Below, piece by piece: positions 45,862 to 56,313 of a DNA stretch of 64,000 nucleotides. This DNA is from Agriotes lineatus. Lineage: Eukaryota > Arthropoda > Insecta > Coleoptera > Elateridae. The first letter of the stretch is position 1, and every line of letters begins with the position of its first letter. The position numbers and the translations under genes were made by a program. Location: positions 36,518 through 100,517 of the forward strand of contig CALNHX010005802.1 in NCBI GenBank assembly GCA_940337035.1, in the 5' to 3' direction. The notes under the pieces are model-generated. The model saw only the letters and a list, made by a program, of their open reading frames with translations, made no database searches and was not told the DNA's origin.

Positions 45862-45972
45862 TGAGGACGATAAACGTTTGCGGACAAAAGGCGTTTGCAG
45901 ACGAAAAGTGTTTGCAGCTATAAAGTGCGGTCATAAAGTGTTTGCAGACGAAAAGCATTTGCGGACGAAAAA
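45862..45972. repeat. Degenerate short tandem repeat
   Basis: About six units related to cgtttgcggacgaaaag, 16-20 bp apart (gtttgcggacaaaagg, gtttgcagacgaaaag, gtttgcagctataaag, and so on). Decaying tandem array, non-coding. Confidence 0.65.
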
Positions 45973-46580
45973 TTAATGGTGTCCAAAAAAGTTACAGTTT
46001 TCGTACGTAAATGCGTCCGTAAAATCACATTTTATAGGTAGGTCGATGGAAAAATATATTTAAGTAAAGCAAAAACATTAGTGATCACAATTTTATGTAG
46101 TTTCCCGTGTAATACAAAATGCTTGCAAATAATATCTTATGATTAGAGATTATTGTAAGTAAAATATGAATTTTAATTTAATAATTTATGATGGAACACT
46201 ATTTTGCTATGCCTTTATTTGGGACACATCACATCTTAACCTATTTTTCATGACGAAGTATTCTTACACTATAGTTTTATATTGTAAGAGTTATTGACTA
46301 CATTTACACTAGTGTTAAGAAAATCATTAAAAATACACAGTGGACAAACACACTTAACAAATTAGGTTCTGTCAAAGAATCTAAAATTCAACCATATACT
46401 TATTATGCTTGCTTGTAAATTTTAAGCAGCGAATATAGTCAAAAGATTGTATACAAGAAGCCAAGATAAATAAAAAGAATAGACAATTTGAAAATTTAGG
46501 TGTTTATATGCACCTAATTCTTTTTTAGAAAGTAATCACATATACCTCTGAATGATGTAATTTTTGACAGTGGTCAATTA
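45973..46580. other. Intergenic, no feature seen
   Basis: AT-rich; no coding or repeat recognised. Confidence 0.5.
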
Positions 46581-46742
46581 TGAGATGTTTTATCGAACTT
46601 TTTTTACTGTCTCAGGTATTTATCACACGATGTTTCGAGAGTTTTTCGTTCATTCGCTAGAGGACGGGAGTCGCCCAAAAACTGTCGAAACGTAGTGTGC
46701 TGAACACCCAAGACAGTGGAAAAAGTCCGATAAAACATCTCA
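46581..46742. repeat. Long hairpin, about 65-bp arms
   Basis: tgagatgttttatcgaactt pairs with the end (aagtccgataaaacatctca), and inner parts continue pairing (cacacgatgtttcgagagtt against aactgtcgaaacgtagtgtg) down to a loop of about 30 nt. No open frame. Either a compact MITE or a long hairpin-RNA locus. Confidence 0.65.
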
Positions 46743-47209
46743 AGATATACCTCTTTAGTTACATTGTAATAAAAATCACCACACAAATACAAAGATATAC
46801 AAACCTAAGGCACTCTATCTGTGTTTATAGATGCAGATACTGCCATCATATGTTGTAGATGTAGACACTGACAGTAGCTTTTTGACCATGAGCAAACTGT
46901 GGGAGAAATGCAGAATCCAAAAACAATTCCCCTGATATTGTTAATATTCATTATTATCGATCGCGTTTTTTTATAACCATAATTAAAATTATAAGGAAAA
47001 AGAGGCAAATTGGCCTCGGATTTTGCATCTTATCCCTAACAGCTCTCGTCACAGTTGACAATTTGAAATTTTAAAAATATTTTTGAAAATGATAATCGTG
47101 CATTGCTGATTGAGAATCTCAGGCTAGAGGTGGATAGAGAGTTTTTAGCATACCTGAATGTACATGTTCTAAAATATATTTCAAATTTAATAGATTTATG
47201 TATATAATA
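46743..47209. other. Intergenic, no feature seen
   Basis: No gene recognised; a 67-codon minus frame at 46805-47008 has no domain. Confidence 0.45.
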
Positions 47210-47989
47210 CGAGGGTATATCAAATATAAACGGGATTTGTTTTCTACAAAATTCTAACTTTATTTAATCAAGCTTAGACAAATATATTCGTTTTCTACAT
47301 AGTCTCCCGCCCTAGCAATACATTTTCCCATCGAATTGGGGTTTTTTTTATTCCATTATCGCAGAAACTCTTTGGACGTTCTTGTAGCCATTGGAGCACA
47401 AATGCTTCCACCGCATCGTTGTCGTCAAAACGTTGGCCTCCAAGCGCTTCTTTGAGGGATCCAAAAAGATGGAAGTCACAAGGGGATAAGTCAGGACTGT
47501 ATGGCGGATGTTCCAGCGTTTCCCAGCCGAATGCATCCCATTTTTGCCTTATGGTATTGGAAACCATCTAGCGGACACTTTGCGCACTTCTGTAACTAAT
47601 GTTCAGTTCCTCAACGATTTTCCAGAGATTTATGCGTCAATTTCCTTCTATGAGATTTCGCACTGTCTCAATGTTGGCTTCGGTCACACTCGTCCTTGGG
47701 CGGCGAGCATGGCTCTCGTTCTGGACCTTTTCACGCCCACCAGAAAATTCTCTGTGCCACGCAAACGCCGCAAAATTTCAGTTGGATTCACCCCCTCCTT
47801 GGCCAAAAACTTGATGATAATATGTTGCTCCACGGAGATATGCACCTCTTTATCGCTCATGGTTTCTTTTCATACTAAAGGAACGCAGGCGAATCGTGGC
47901 CGGCTATCTGCGAGTCAATTCGTTCAAGGTCACGAACCCCGCGAAAATTTAAAAATAAAACAGTCCCGTTTATATTTGATACACCCTCG
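47210..47989 (-). mobile_element. mariner element, internally deleted
   Basis: Termini cgagggtatatcaaatataa (left) and, reversed, cgagggtgtatcaaatataa (right) are near-perfect inverted repeats. A TA precedes the left end; the right flank is ca, so the TA duplication has decayed or is one base off. At 780 bp it is shorter than the usual 1.3 kb, the loss being inside the transposase. Confidence 0.85.
47295..47860 (-). pseudogene. mariner transposase with deleted middle
   Basis: A cut-and-paste transposase that recognises the terminal repeats. ATG at 47860 starts MSDKEVHISVEQHIIIKFLA, the first helix-turn-helix, with ILRRL shortly after. A second helix-turn-helix region (TEANIETVRNLIEGN, LNISYRSAQSVR) follows in another frame and contains stops. 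The sequence then jumps to the C-terminal catalytic end: LEHPPYSPDLSPCDFHLFGS holds the final catalytic Asp, followed by LGGQRFDDNDAVEAFVLQWL. The segments with the first two catalytic Asp are absent. With at least one frameshift and two stops it is inactive; termini might still be mobilised in trans. Confidence 0.85.
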
Positions 47990-48220
47990 CACGTCAGCTA
48001 AACTTTGCAAGACGAAATGTTTGGCTAAAATGATTATATAAGACAGACAGACATAAAGATTTAAGAATATGCCTTGTATGGATTGTTTTATTTTACCACA
48101 TATTCTTAAATAAATTTTATTGTTTACTTAAACACACATTTGTCAAAATAATCACATAAATGGTCATTCCATTCATCTATACCTCACAGCAATTCCTCAT
48201 TTAAAATTGGAAAACCAAGT
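47990..48220. other. Intergenic, no feature seen
   Basis: AT-rich, nothing recognised. Confidence 0.5.
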
Positions 48221-48455
48221 TCATACATCTAGATTCTCTCTTAATATTTTTTTATTATATTTATTTCTTAATGTACTTAGTTTTCTACCCTTATCTCCTT
48301 TGCTCAATCGATTATTATTCACTTTCCTACAATAATTTCATACATCTACATTCTCTCTTAATATATTTTTATTATATTTATTTGTTAATGTACTTAGTTT
48401 TCTACCCTTATTTCCTTTGCTCAGTCGATTATTATTCACTTTCTAACAATAATTT
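48221..48455. repeat. Two-unit tandem duplication, 117 bp
   Basis: 48221-48337 and 48338-48455 are near-identical (tcatacatctagattctctc / tcatacatctacattctctc, then cttagttttctacccttat in both). Only a few substitutions, so the duplication is recent. No coding. Confidence 0.85.
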
Positions 48456-48947
48456 TCAGTCAAAGTAATGGTTGTAGAGTTAATTATAATATTTGCTATT
48501 CCTTCCTTGCTATGATAATTGCACCCAAGAAAATGAACTAAAACTAGCCCTCTTCTGTAAGAAATTTAGAAACCAGCTATGTTTTTTAATAGCTATTTGT
48601 GCAACAAGTGCTAAAAGTGGACGTTTATGCACAAGTTTGCACACAATATTTTTTCTACGGCCTTAAATTTACTGTTATTAATCCATAAATGTCAATTTAA
48701 AAAAGGTTTGCATTTATGACAGTTATAATTTATGTCATAGTAAAGAGATGGCCTTGACACGCAGGTGACTGTTTCTGCAGCTAGTAGCTGTCAAAGTTAG
48801 TTATCAAAGGTAATTATAAATGTACGCATTTTACTTTATTCATTACATAACGCTTTAATTAATAAAAAAACACTTTACCTCTAACGAAAGAAGTAACTAG
48901 AATAACTTTACAACCTCACTTCCAGTTCGAAATTCTAAATCCAACAC
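48456..48947. other. Intergenic, no feature seen
   Basis: AT-rich; phrases such as gctaaaagtg and aaagttagtt recur around the adjacent palindrome, suggesting old MITE sequence. Confidence 0.4.
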
Positions 48948-48989
48948 CAGCTGTTTACTTTTAGCACATGGGCTAAAAGTAAACAGCTG
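48948..48989. repeat. Perfect palindrome with CAGCTG ends
   Basis: cagctgtttacttttagc and gctaaaagtaaacagctg are exact reverse complements, 18 bp each, around six bases. Each end carries an E-box-type CAGCTG. Confidence 0.75.
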
Positions 48990-49767
48990 ATTTCACTTTT
49001 AACACGCTATAGTTATTAATGATACGAGTGCGAAAACACAAGCTTAAAGTTCGAGGGTGTTGTTATGCAACGAGACGCAGTCGAGTTACATAGACACCCG
49101 AGATTATTTGATGCTGAAGTCATTCTTAAAAGTGAAAGAAAACTTGTGCATTGAGCAGTTTGGGAATGTAATTGCTTACCTTAAACAAATAAATGTAACA
49201 CTTCAAGATACCAAAACGCATTTAATAAACCATTATTGTTGCTATATTTGTTTCGTGTTTTAAAATTTTTAAAACACCTTGTTCCAGGAAACGTGTTTTA
49301 AGCTGCTGTTTTTATTCTAAGATTTAGATATTAAATGTCACCAACAGAAAAAATTATAAAACGTCATTTTTAGTGAAAAAAACTAGCGGTAAAAGACCTA
49401 GCTTTAGTAGTAGTCGTAGAAAAAACATTTAAAAATTGTTCTTCAAAATGCTGATGTAATTCATTAAATATAACACAGTTAAACAAAACTAAATTTACTA
49501 ACGCATTATGTGGATACAACTAGCCCCTACAGCTTAAATTCTTGATTAAACCAAAGAGCATCTTATAACATAAAATCGTTGCTCTCTTTGTATGTTTGTT
49601 CGCTATCTCCTCCGAAGATACTGGCCCGATTAAGTTGTATAATGGCTTAAAATTTTACTAATTTTTAGACTTAGATCGTAGGCCGGTTTTTATTTACAAA
49701 AAAAGTATGAAAAAGTTGTAATTTAATTAAATCCTCTAAGTAGCGGAGCACAGCGCCTGTCGACGTG
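48990..49767. other. Intergenic, no feature seen
   Basis: A 68-codon plus frame at 49057-49263 has no domain. Otherwise AT-rich without signals. Confidence 0.45.
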
Positions 49768-49839
49768 GGCTACGGTGGACATGAGGTAGAGTGCTCGCCT
49801 ATCACGCGGGCGGCCCGGGTTTGATTCCCGGCCGATGCA
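49768..49839 (+). repeat. tRNA-Asp-like pseudogene or SINE head
   Basis: T arm ccggg-tttgatt-cccgg pairs perfectly; anticodon stem ctcgc-ctatcac-gcggg pairs, giving an Asp-like loop with anticodon ATC; gaggtagagtgctcgcc resembles a D arm. The 3' acceptor half ccgatgca has no partner on the 5' side, so this is not a functional tRNA. A T7 terminator follows at 49843-49849. Confidence 0.6.
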
Positions 49840-49924
49840 TCCTTTTTTTAAAATTTATATTAATGCATCTCTCTTAATTTAGCAAACCGAAGCATAGTTG
49901 GGGTGACTCACTAGTATAATTATA
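49840..49924. other. Spacer between tRNA-like unit and LINE
   Basis: Short AT-rich link. The tRNA-like unit sits just before LINE coding sequence, but the arrangement is probably coincidental. Confidence 0.4.
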
Positions 49925-50800
49925 TGCCCCACTGTTATTCAACATCACCTTAGATTGGGTCATGACTAATGTAAACAACGAAAAAAGAGGTATTGTGTGG
50001 GACCTACAAAATCGCCTTGAAGATATAGATTACGCTGATGACATCTGTCTCTTATCGCATACATATGCAGGCATGCAGAAAAAATTACGACTCAAAGATC
50101 AGGCAGGATTCATGGAACTCCAAATGAACGTTAAGAAGATGAATGCTATGCGAATTGGTATTCACAATACGAATAAATTTCAAATTAGTGGGGAAGATAT
50201 AGAAGATATGAATAGCTTCTGCTACCTACGATCCATCATCACAAAGCAGGGAGGCACAGAGGATGATGTGCAACACAGGATACAAAAAGCTTGACAAGTT
50301 TTCGGAATGCTCCAAAAAGTATGAGCCTCATCAGACATATCCAGGAAAACCAAATTATGCCTATTCAGTTCAAATGTAAAATCAATTCTACTAGATGCCT
50401 GCGAAACCTGGAAAATCATCGCAGTAATTTTAAACAAGATACAGGTTTTTGTTAATAGATGTTTGAGGAGAATCTGCCGTATATATTGGCCGGAAACAAT
50501 TTCAAATGAGAGTCTGTAGCAGATTTAAAACCAACAGGAAATTTTGAAAGAAATTCGCAAAAGAAAATGGAGTTGGATTGGACACTCATTGAGGAACCCA
50601 GAGGGAGAAATCACTACGATAGTATTGGAATGGAATCCACAGGGAAGAAGATAATATGGAGACGAACAATCTTTAAAGAAGCGAAAGAGAACAGAAAGAG
50701 CTGGAATAACATAAAAACATTAGCACATAACAGAGTCCGATGGCGAAACTATGTGGCAGCCTTATGCTCCAGGTAGGAGTCATGGGAATATGTATGTACT
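49925..50800 (+). pseudogene. LINE reverse transcriptase 3' fragment, decayed
   Basis: Last third of a non-LTR reverse transcriptase. The frame begins at about 49930 with LLFNITLDWVMT-like residues, then LEDIDYADDICLLSHTYA with an intact YADD box, EDIEDMNSFCYLRSIITKQG (thumb) and GTEDDVQHRIQKA to a stop at 50292. Further pieces in shifted frames include ACETWKII-like residues, a CLRRICRIYWPETISNE-like stretch, KWSWIGHSLRNP, and the C-terminal NRVRWRNYVAALCSR ending near 50776. Several frameshifts and no 5' part: old and dead. The YLGSIV/KQGG phrases differ from the LINEs at 35.8 and 43 kb, so this is a third family. Confidence 0.75.
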
Positions 50801-51909
50801 GTATTAAGTAAAATAAAGTTTAAAGCGCTTCATTCCACACTTTAAAAAAGTGGAGTTGACCTTGACGTAGTTTCAACGCCTCCACCAATAAAAAAATAGG
50901 GTGGTCCAGTATGACGGCCTTCTCGAACACTGAAACTTTTGTCTGAAACATTTTTGGATATGATCAATAGTTTGAGTGCTATTGCTCTGTAACACTTTAT
51001 GCGCCTCACCCTGTATATGCATGTGAACGGATACTAAACATTATTGAAGAAACAATTAATGTATTTGCTGAGTATCAAACGTGGTATGTAATTTTATTAT
51101 TCACAAATAAAAGTTGAAGATAAGTCGGTGTAGTCGTCACTAATTAACTTAAATAATGTTTATGACATGATTTAAAATTAGTTTTTTGTTATTATTAGCA
51201 AAGGAACCTCCATAACTCGCAGCACATTTTAAATTTCATTTAAATAATTTTGAAATGAATGGTGTTTTTAAATTATGAAATGACAGCTATTCCTTTGCCA
51301 TATAAAATTGTAACTTTTAAATTATAACAGAGTACATATGGGGTATATATTAAAATAAATATTGTAGCGTTTTCTTTGTCATTATTTTGAACCAACTGTT
51401 TGGAATTTGTAATGAATTTAGAATGAGTTACTTGTCATAATTTTGAAGATATGAACCTTAACACTCATACAAATATGTTCTATAATTGCAATATACTATT
51501 AACAATTTTTGTTCACTGGCAACTGTTTTCAAACGCTAGCAAATCGCCATGTGGTAAAGATGGACAACCGCACTATGCACTAACTTGATTCACAAACACC
51601 TGTAAGAGTTAGGTATATTTTTACAATGAGCTTGTGACGTCAGAACTATTCGTACCTGTTACATAAGAGGTAGAACTCGAATATAGTAACTCGTAATATA
51701 GCGAATGCTCGCTTACAACGTACAAAGATGAAAGTCCCAATCAAAACTGTGCTTTGAAGTGCATTTAAGTTGTTTATAATTAACACACTTATAACAAACG
51801 CTCAAATATAATGAACAAATTTTCAAGGCTAAAATGACAAAGCAATCAGTTTTAAAAAAGTAAGTCACAACAGATTAAGAAGAAAATTATATCTTTAACG
51901 ATGACGAAA
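50801..51909. other. Intergenic, no feature seen
   Basis: AT-rich, no gene or repeat recognised. Confidence 0.5.
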
Positions 51910-52209
51910 CAGGACTAAACTTCAGCCAAGTTAGGAAGGCGAGCCAAGTAAACAAACACTGAAAATCACGTGATAGAAAAACGTTCTGTGGTTGGCCGTT
52001 TCGAAGAGAAAGTCCAACACCGCGTATGCAAGCCTTTACACTAGAGGAATGAGCGTTGTTTTGTTGTGCGGTAATTTCTTTTACGGCAACATACAACGGA
52101 CGTTTAGGTAAAATAAGCACCGTGTGAAACTGGTTGAAACTGCACTGAGAACTGTCAAAATCTTTGTTTACATGGCTCGGCTTCGTAACCTGGCTCAAGT
52201 TTAGTCTAC
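51910..52209. mobile_element. MITE, about 50-bp inverted ends
   Basis: actaaacttcagccaagtta on the left matches, in reverse, the right end (actaaacttgagccaggtta as read on the minus strand); similarity continues through gcgagccaagtaaacaaa. Span about 300 bp. The 110-codon minus frame across it arises from the repeat and has no domain. Confidence 0.65.
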
Positions 52210-53062
52210 AGGAAGACACCAGATAACACGCTGGAATTTCAAAGAGAAAAATGTATTGGAGGGAAGTAAAGTAAAGACCACAACCATATTTGTTTGTGCA
52301 AATATGACAGGAACTGAGAACAAAAATTATGGGATATAGAAAATCATTACAGAAGTTTTAATAATTGCAAATCTTCACATGTAACTTATATAGCTAATAA
52401 AAAAGCATGGGTTAAATGAGAATTTTTTTAAAAACAAATCTGATTAGGGACGCGCATGAATGGATTAACGAGATTCCCACTGTCCCTACCTACTATCTAG
52501 CGAAACCACTGCCAAGGGAACGGGCTTGGAAAAATTAGGGAATGAAGAATAGGAAAATTGTACTACTCCTTGATAAATGTAGAGCTCCTTGTATTGAAAA
52601 TTTAAATTTCATCCACTAACGGTTTATGTTTACTTTTTCATAATAAACTTACAAGGTTGTTTTTTCAAGTGGAACTAAATAACTATGCAGTGATCGCATC
52701 AACTTGTAATTTTTTTAATTAGTTGACAAATAGTTTTTTCAAGATCAAAAAGCCTCTGTCAGTGTTAAAAATATGGCAGTACCAGACAGAGATAGAGTGC
52801 CTTACGTGAACCTAGAAAACCTATACAGGGTGGAACTGTGTATGTGTAAAAAAAAGTGTACTATTATATTCTTCATCAAACAAGGAAAAAACTTGACAAT
52901 GACAATTGTTAGCTTTGTGGTTAACTTTTACAATCATAAGCAGGTTAAAAGTTTTAAAACTGGCAACATTGCAAGGGCAAAATACCATTAAAATTTAAAA
53001 CATACAAATAAACTCAATATATGACAAAAGCAAAGTGATTATCTACATTGCTGATACTGTTA
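52210..53062. other. Intergenic, no feature seen
   Basis: No gene recognised; a 72-codon plus frame at 52773-52991 has no domain. Confidence 0.45.
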
Positions 53063-53210
53063 CTGCGTTCGGAAAGGTACCTCTGACAGCTCTGTTTCCT
53101 CGAAATCGTTCATTCATCTCACTTCCACCCGCGCCGATGGCTATTATCGATCTCTTTGTGCGAATGATTTCAAGGAAACGGAGCTGTCAGAGGTACCTTT
53201 CTGAACGCAG
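53063..53210. repeat. Long hairpin, about 50-bp arms
   Basis: ctgcgttcggaaaggtacct on the left pairs with aggtacctttctgaacgcag on the right, and the match continues through ctgacagctctgtttcct with a few mismatches, leaving a loop of about 50 nt. Either a MITE or a hairpin-RNA source; no open frame. Confidence 0.7.
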
Positions 53211-53563
53211 CTTGTAGCCTTATGGTGAAAATACTCTTCCATAAAATTAGAAGCTCAGAGTGATCTGCGAACAAACAAGAAATGTAGTTTAGATATGAAA
53301 TTAATGCAAAATCTCCAAATATATTATAGGATTTCCCCACTTATAATTTTTAACAGAAGTTTAACCTTATCTGCTGAAGACTTTAGGTATTAAAAGCTAG
53401 TTTTACCTGTGATAAAGACTTCCTTAGAACATAAGTATTCACATAGTTTTTTTACACTCGAATGGTTACACCCTGTATAACTTCTAAGTTATTATACAGT
53501 GCTAATATACCGAATGCGAACAGGCAGTCAAATGTGCTAGAATATAGTTTATGGGCTTTCTAT
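53211..53563. other. Intergenic, no feature seen
   Basis: AT-rich sequence downstream of the ARL6IP4-like gene; nothing recognised. Confidence 0.45.
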
Positions 53564-53694
53564 GTGTTAGACAGAAATAGACCTATATACGATTAACATC
53601 TAGCATCCGCGGAATGAAGGTGTTTTGTTTTCAGAAAACGCTGAATCTTAGGATACTACATTTTAAATCGTATATGTCTATTTCTGTCTAACAC
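53564..53694. mobile_element. Small MITE with 29-bp inverted ends
   Basis: gtgttagacagaaatagacc and its reverse partner tctatttctgtctaacac lie at the two ends, extending inward through atatacgatt. Span 131 bp, non-coding, just downstream of the host gene. Confidence 0.7.
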
Positions 53695-53830
53695 TGTATA
53701 AGTTCTCTAGGTGTACCCACTGTACAACCTAAAAGTACACCTAAATGATTCCTAACGTTAATCAGATGTTAAATTATAAGTCACACCATTACTAAAATTA
53801 GAATTACGAAATGCTAGTTATAATACTAGT

Positions 53831-53836
53831 TTTATT
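53831..53836 (-). promoter_or_regulatory. AATAAA polyadenylation signal of the ARL6IP4-like gene
   Basis: On the minus strand AATAAA occurs 78 nt after the stop codon at 53915-53917, the expected position for 3'-end formation. Confidence 0.6.
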
Positions 53837-53914
53837 TGTGTAAATGTAGCCAACGATATTCTATACTAGATTTACACAATGGTATATTTGTCGAAATTAG
53901 TTCCAGTTAACAAA

Positions 53915-54748
53915 TTATGACACATCTGATGAAACCTTTTTTTGAAAATAATCTCCATCTCCTTTTGTGGCTTGTTTATTGATGGTTTTATGTCGATCTT
54001 TGCTAACAATTTCTTCAATTACTTCGCCGTCACCTTTGACTAATCTGAAACATACAGAATATATCGAACACAAATGACCATTTCATATGAAACTAAATAT
54101 TCTTAAAATTTCAAATGCGTATACTATTAATAAGTTAACTAAAGTTACAAAATCCTATTAGTGAAGTTTGTTACTAAATATATGTATAATTTTTGTCTAT
54201 TACCTGTGTCTGCCTGAACTTTCATCATAGACCCTTCTAACAACACTCTGTTGCTTTTCCCATTGTTCTTTTGTCATTGGGGCCATCGTTTTAGAACTTT
54301 CCATTAAATCTAAAGGCACATCAGTAGAAATATCTTCGTCATCTTCCTTACTACTTGCCTTAGTCTTCTTCGCTTTAACATTGCTCGAATCAGAGCTTTT
54401 CTTGCATTTCTTTAGTTTCCTTTTGGTTTCTTCTTTACTTTTCTTAAATTTCCTTTTAGACTTTCTTTTCAATGAAGTATCACTGCTTGAGGACGACGAT
54501 GTGTCAGAGGACGACAACCTGGCTCTTTTCTTTTCCTTTCGTTTACGCTTTGTACGCTCATCTGATTCTGAAGAGCTGGACGAAGAAAATGAACTAGTCA
54601 ACGAGCTACTTGACAATGAGGAGGATGACGATGAACAGGACGACGATGAAGATGACGACCTCTTTCGTTTCTTTCTTTTCTTGCTGTCTTTTAAACTCGT
54701 GGTTAGCGTTCTCTTAGGGGCATGTTTCTTTTCTCGTGAAACTTTCAT
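53915..54748 (-). CDS. ARL6IP4: ARL6IP4 (SR-25) homologue, two exons
   Basis: Homologue of ADP-ribosylation-factor-like 6 interacting protein 4, a nuclear, SR-like protein linked to splicing and nuclear speckles. Exon 1 is 54748-54204, exon 2 is 54044-53915; the 159-bp intron has GT-AG ends and splits an Arg codon. The product is 224 residues. Residues 1-150 are low complexity: basic blocks (KKRKKRKR, KRKRKEKKR), long serine runs, and an acidic patch (KEDDEDIS). The conserved domain starts near 156 with APMTKEQWEKQQSVVRRVYD and continues over the splice into LVKGDGEVIEEIVSKDRH and NKQATKGDGDYFQ, the diagnostic ARL6IP4 C-terminus. The first ATG has A at -3 (acaaaATG). No frame damage: a live gene. 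The large plus-strand frame opposite exon 1 is a shadow of the serine codons. Confidence 0.93.
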
Positions 54749-55592
54749 TTTGTAGCATCAACATACCTGTTGACATAAACGAATATTAATTGGTTATTGT
54801 CAATTTTTAACTTAATAGGCAATTAATTACATGTAAACAAGGTTGTCAGCGGCCATTCACGCGCTTTTTTGTTATTGGATTGCTAATTGCCACTGTTATT
54901 TTTTTTAGTTTGTCTATACCACGCATTCGTAAGTAATGTTGATTTATTTGTTTGGATCGATTTACTGCGCATATGCACAGGATCGGACCCGCCCGTCGGG
55001 CAACCGAGTCGTGCCTGGGGCCCCATGACTCTCATGAGTCAGTGACAACAGCCCCCAGCCGTTAAGAGTAACGTGATCTTTAATAACTATTTAATACATT
55101 GTTCTTAACATGTATACATTTTTCCACAATCGTAAAAAAAGGGGACATTCGCGCATCACATCTATATTACATACGAAATACGGCCGGTAGGTACTAGTTT
55201 GTTAAAGTAGGGCCATAGCTGCTTGGCTCCTTATAGCGAGCCGCCACTAACCGACACTCAAGCTACTGATTTGTAATTTATGTTTAGTCACGTCATTTTT
55301 AAGTCTTATAGTAATTTACGATACAAGTAACGTTATCAAGCTTTTTACATTACGAGAGAATAGTTTGAATGAATGAGCGACATTAGGAGCGAGTTCTTCA
55401 AAATTCTCGAGTAATGTAGAAAGCAGATACCGTTACGTATATCGTAACACGGTTTATTTTATCCTAAAATACTATACTTTTTCAAAAAACTAGGAAAATT
55501 GTTATTAATGACACAACAGCGAGACATATATCTGCTATGGCTGTGGTGGTACCACTCAATACTGTATTGTTCGTAGCACTGTCAGGTTATGT
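54749..55592. promoter_or_regulatory. Upstream region of the ARL6IP4-like gene
   Basis: Presumed promoter side. A caacag|gtatgt motif about 20 nt before the ATG could be a splice site of a 5' UTR intron. At 54960-55070 a GC-richer block holds palindromic pieces (tgcgcatatgca, cccgtcgggc) and tgactctcatgagtca, which contains an AP-1-type TGAGTCA. Whether this is promoter or old transposon is unclear. Confidence 0.35.
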
Positions 55593-55660
55593 TAAATTCG
55601 AGATTAGCAGGTTAAGTTTTGCGTCAATCTGTGTCAAATAACAAACAAAACCTAACCTAC
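55593..55660. repeat. Decayed relative of the foldback at 1986-2075
   Basis: ttaaattcgagattagcagg followed by ttaagttttgcgtca is shared with the element at 1986-2022; the second arm (aaacaaaacctaacct) is partly lost. Confidence 0.65.
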
Positions 55661-56108
55661 TGTAACGAGACAGACTTGTGGTGTCGTAAATGCGCACGCC
55701 GGTGTCTTCTGATGGCCTCTAGTGATCTATAACCCTCTACGTTGTGAAAATCACTTTGTTTTAATTTAACAGATTTTATGAATGATTTAAACAAGTTCTC
55801 GTAACTTGTGGACCCTTAGGGTTCTTATAACCCTCGTAACTGCAAGTTCTTCATTTAAATAGGCTCATACACACACTTTGATGAAATCAAACGCCAAGAA
55901 CGCTTTATACATTTACTAAACCAATAAACCCTATACTCTCGTATATAAAACTAAATTTAAACAACCAAATTGTTCCCTTTACCTTTCTGTAGTGGGCACA
56001 GTTTAATGGGAAATGTAATACTCTTCAATTGTTGGTGTAATAATAACAATACTGCGACTTAGTCAGTGCAAGGAAAAACTTGAGAGTTGTAAAGGAAATT
56101 TATCAGTG
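55661..56108. other. Intergenic, no feature seen
   Basis: No gene or further repeat recognised. Confidence 0.45.
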
Positions 56109-56200
56109 AAGGAAATTGCGCCCGCCGCCCTCAATCCGCAGTAGCAATGACTCTCCCGCCGATCAAATGTAGCGTCAAGTACGCAATTAAAGGTATAGTA
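56109..56200. repeat. Dispersed 87-bp repeat, unit 1
   Basis: ccgccctcaatccgcagtag through gatcaaatgtagcg matches the two tandem units at 62671-62844. The LTR element lies between this unit and the others. Confidence 0.7.
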
Positions 56201-56313
56201 TTCCAACCAGTCACTTCGTAATTTAATTCATAAAATTACTGTTTGATTGTCATTCAGTGACACTTCGATAATAACCTTTAAATTTGACAGATGCAATGGG
56301 AAGTTTGGAACAC

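Noticed and set aside
45862..45972. CRISPR array
   Set aside because: Units are degenerate and contiguous without distinct spacers, in a eukaryotic setting.
47508..48041. 177-codon plus-strand frame
   Set aside because: It lies opposite the mariner transposase remnant and runs beyond the element end; mariner motifs are on the minus strand.
49768..49839. Functional tRNA-Asp gene
   Set aside because: The 5' half of the acceptor stem does not pair with the 3' half, and the anticodon is altered to ATC.
54381..54755. 124-codon plus-strand frame rich in Asp, Glu and Leu
   Set aside because: It is the antisense of the serine and lysine codons of ARL6IP4 exon 1.
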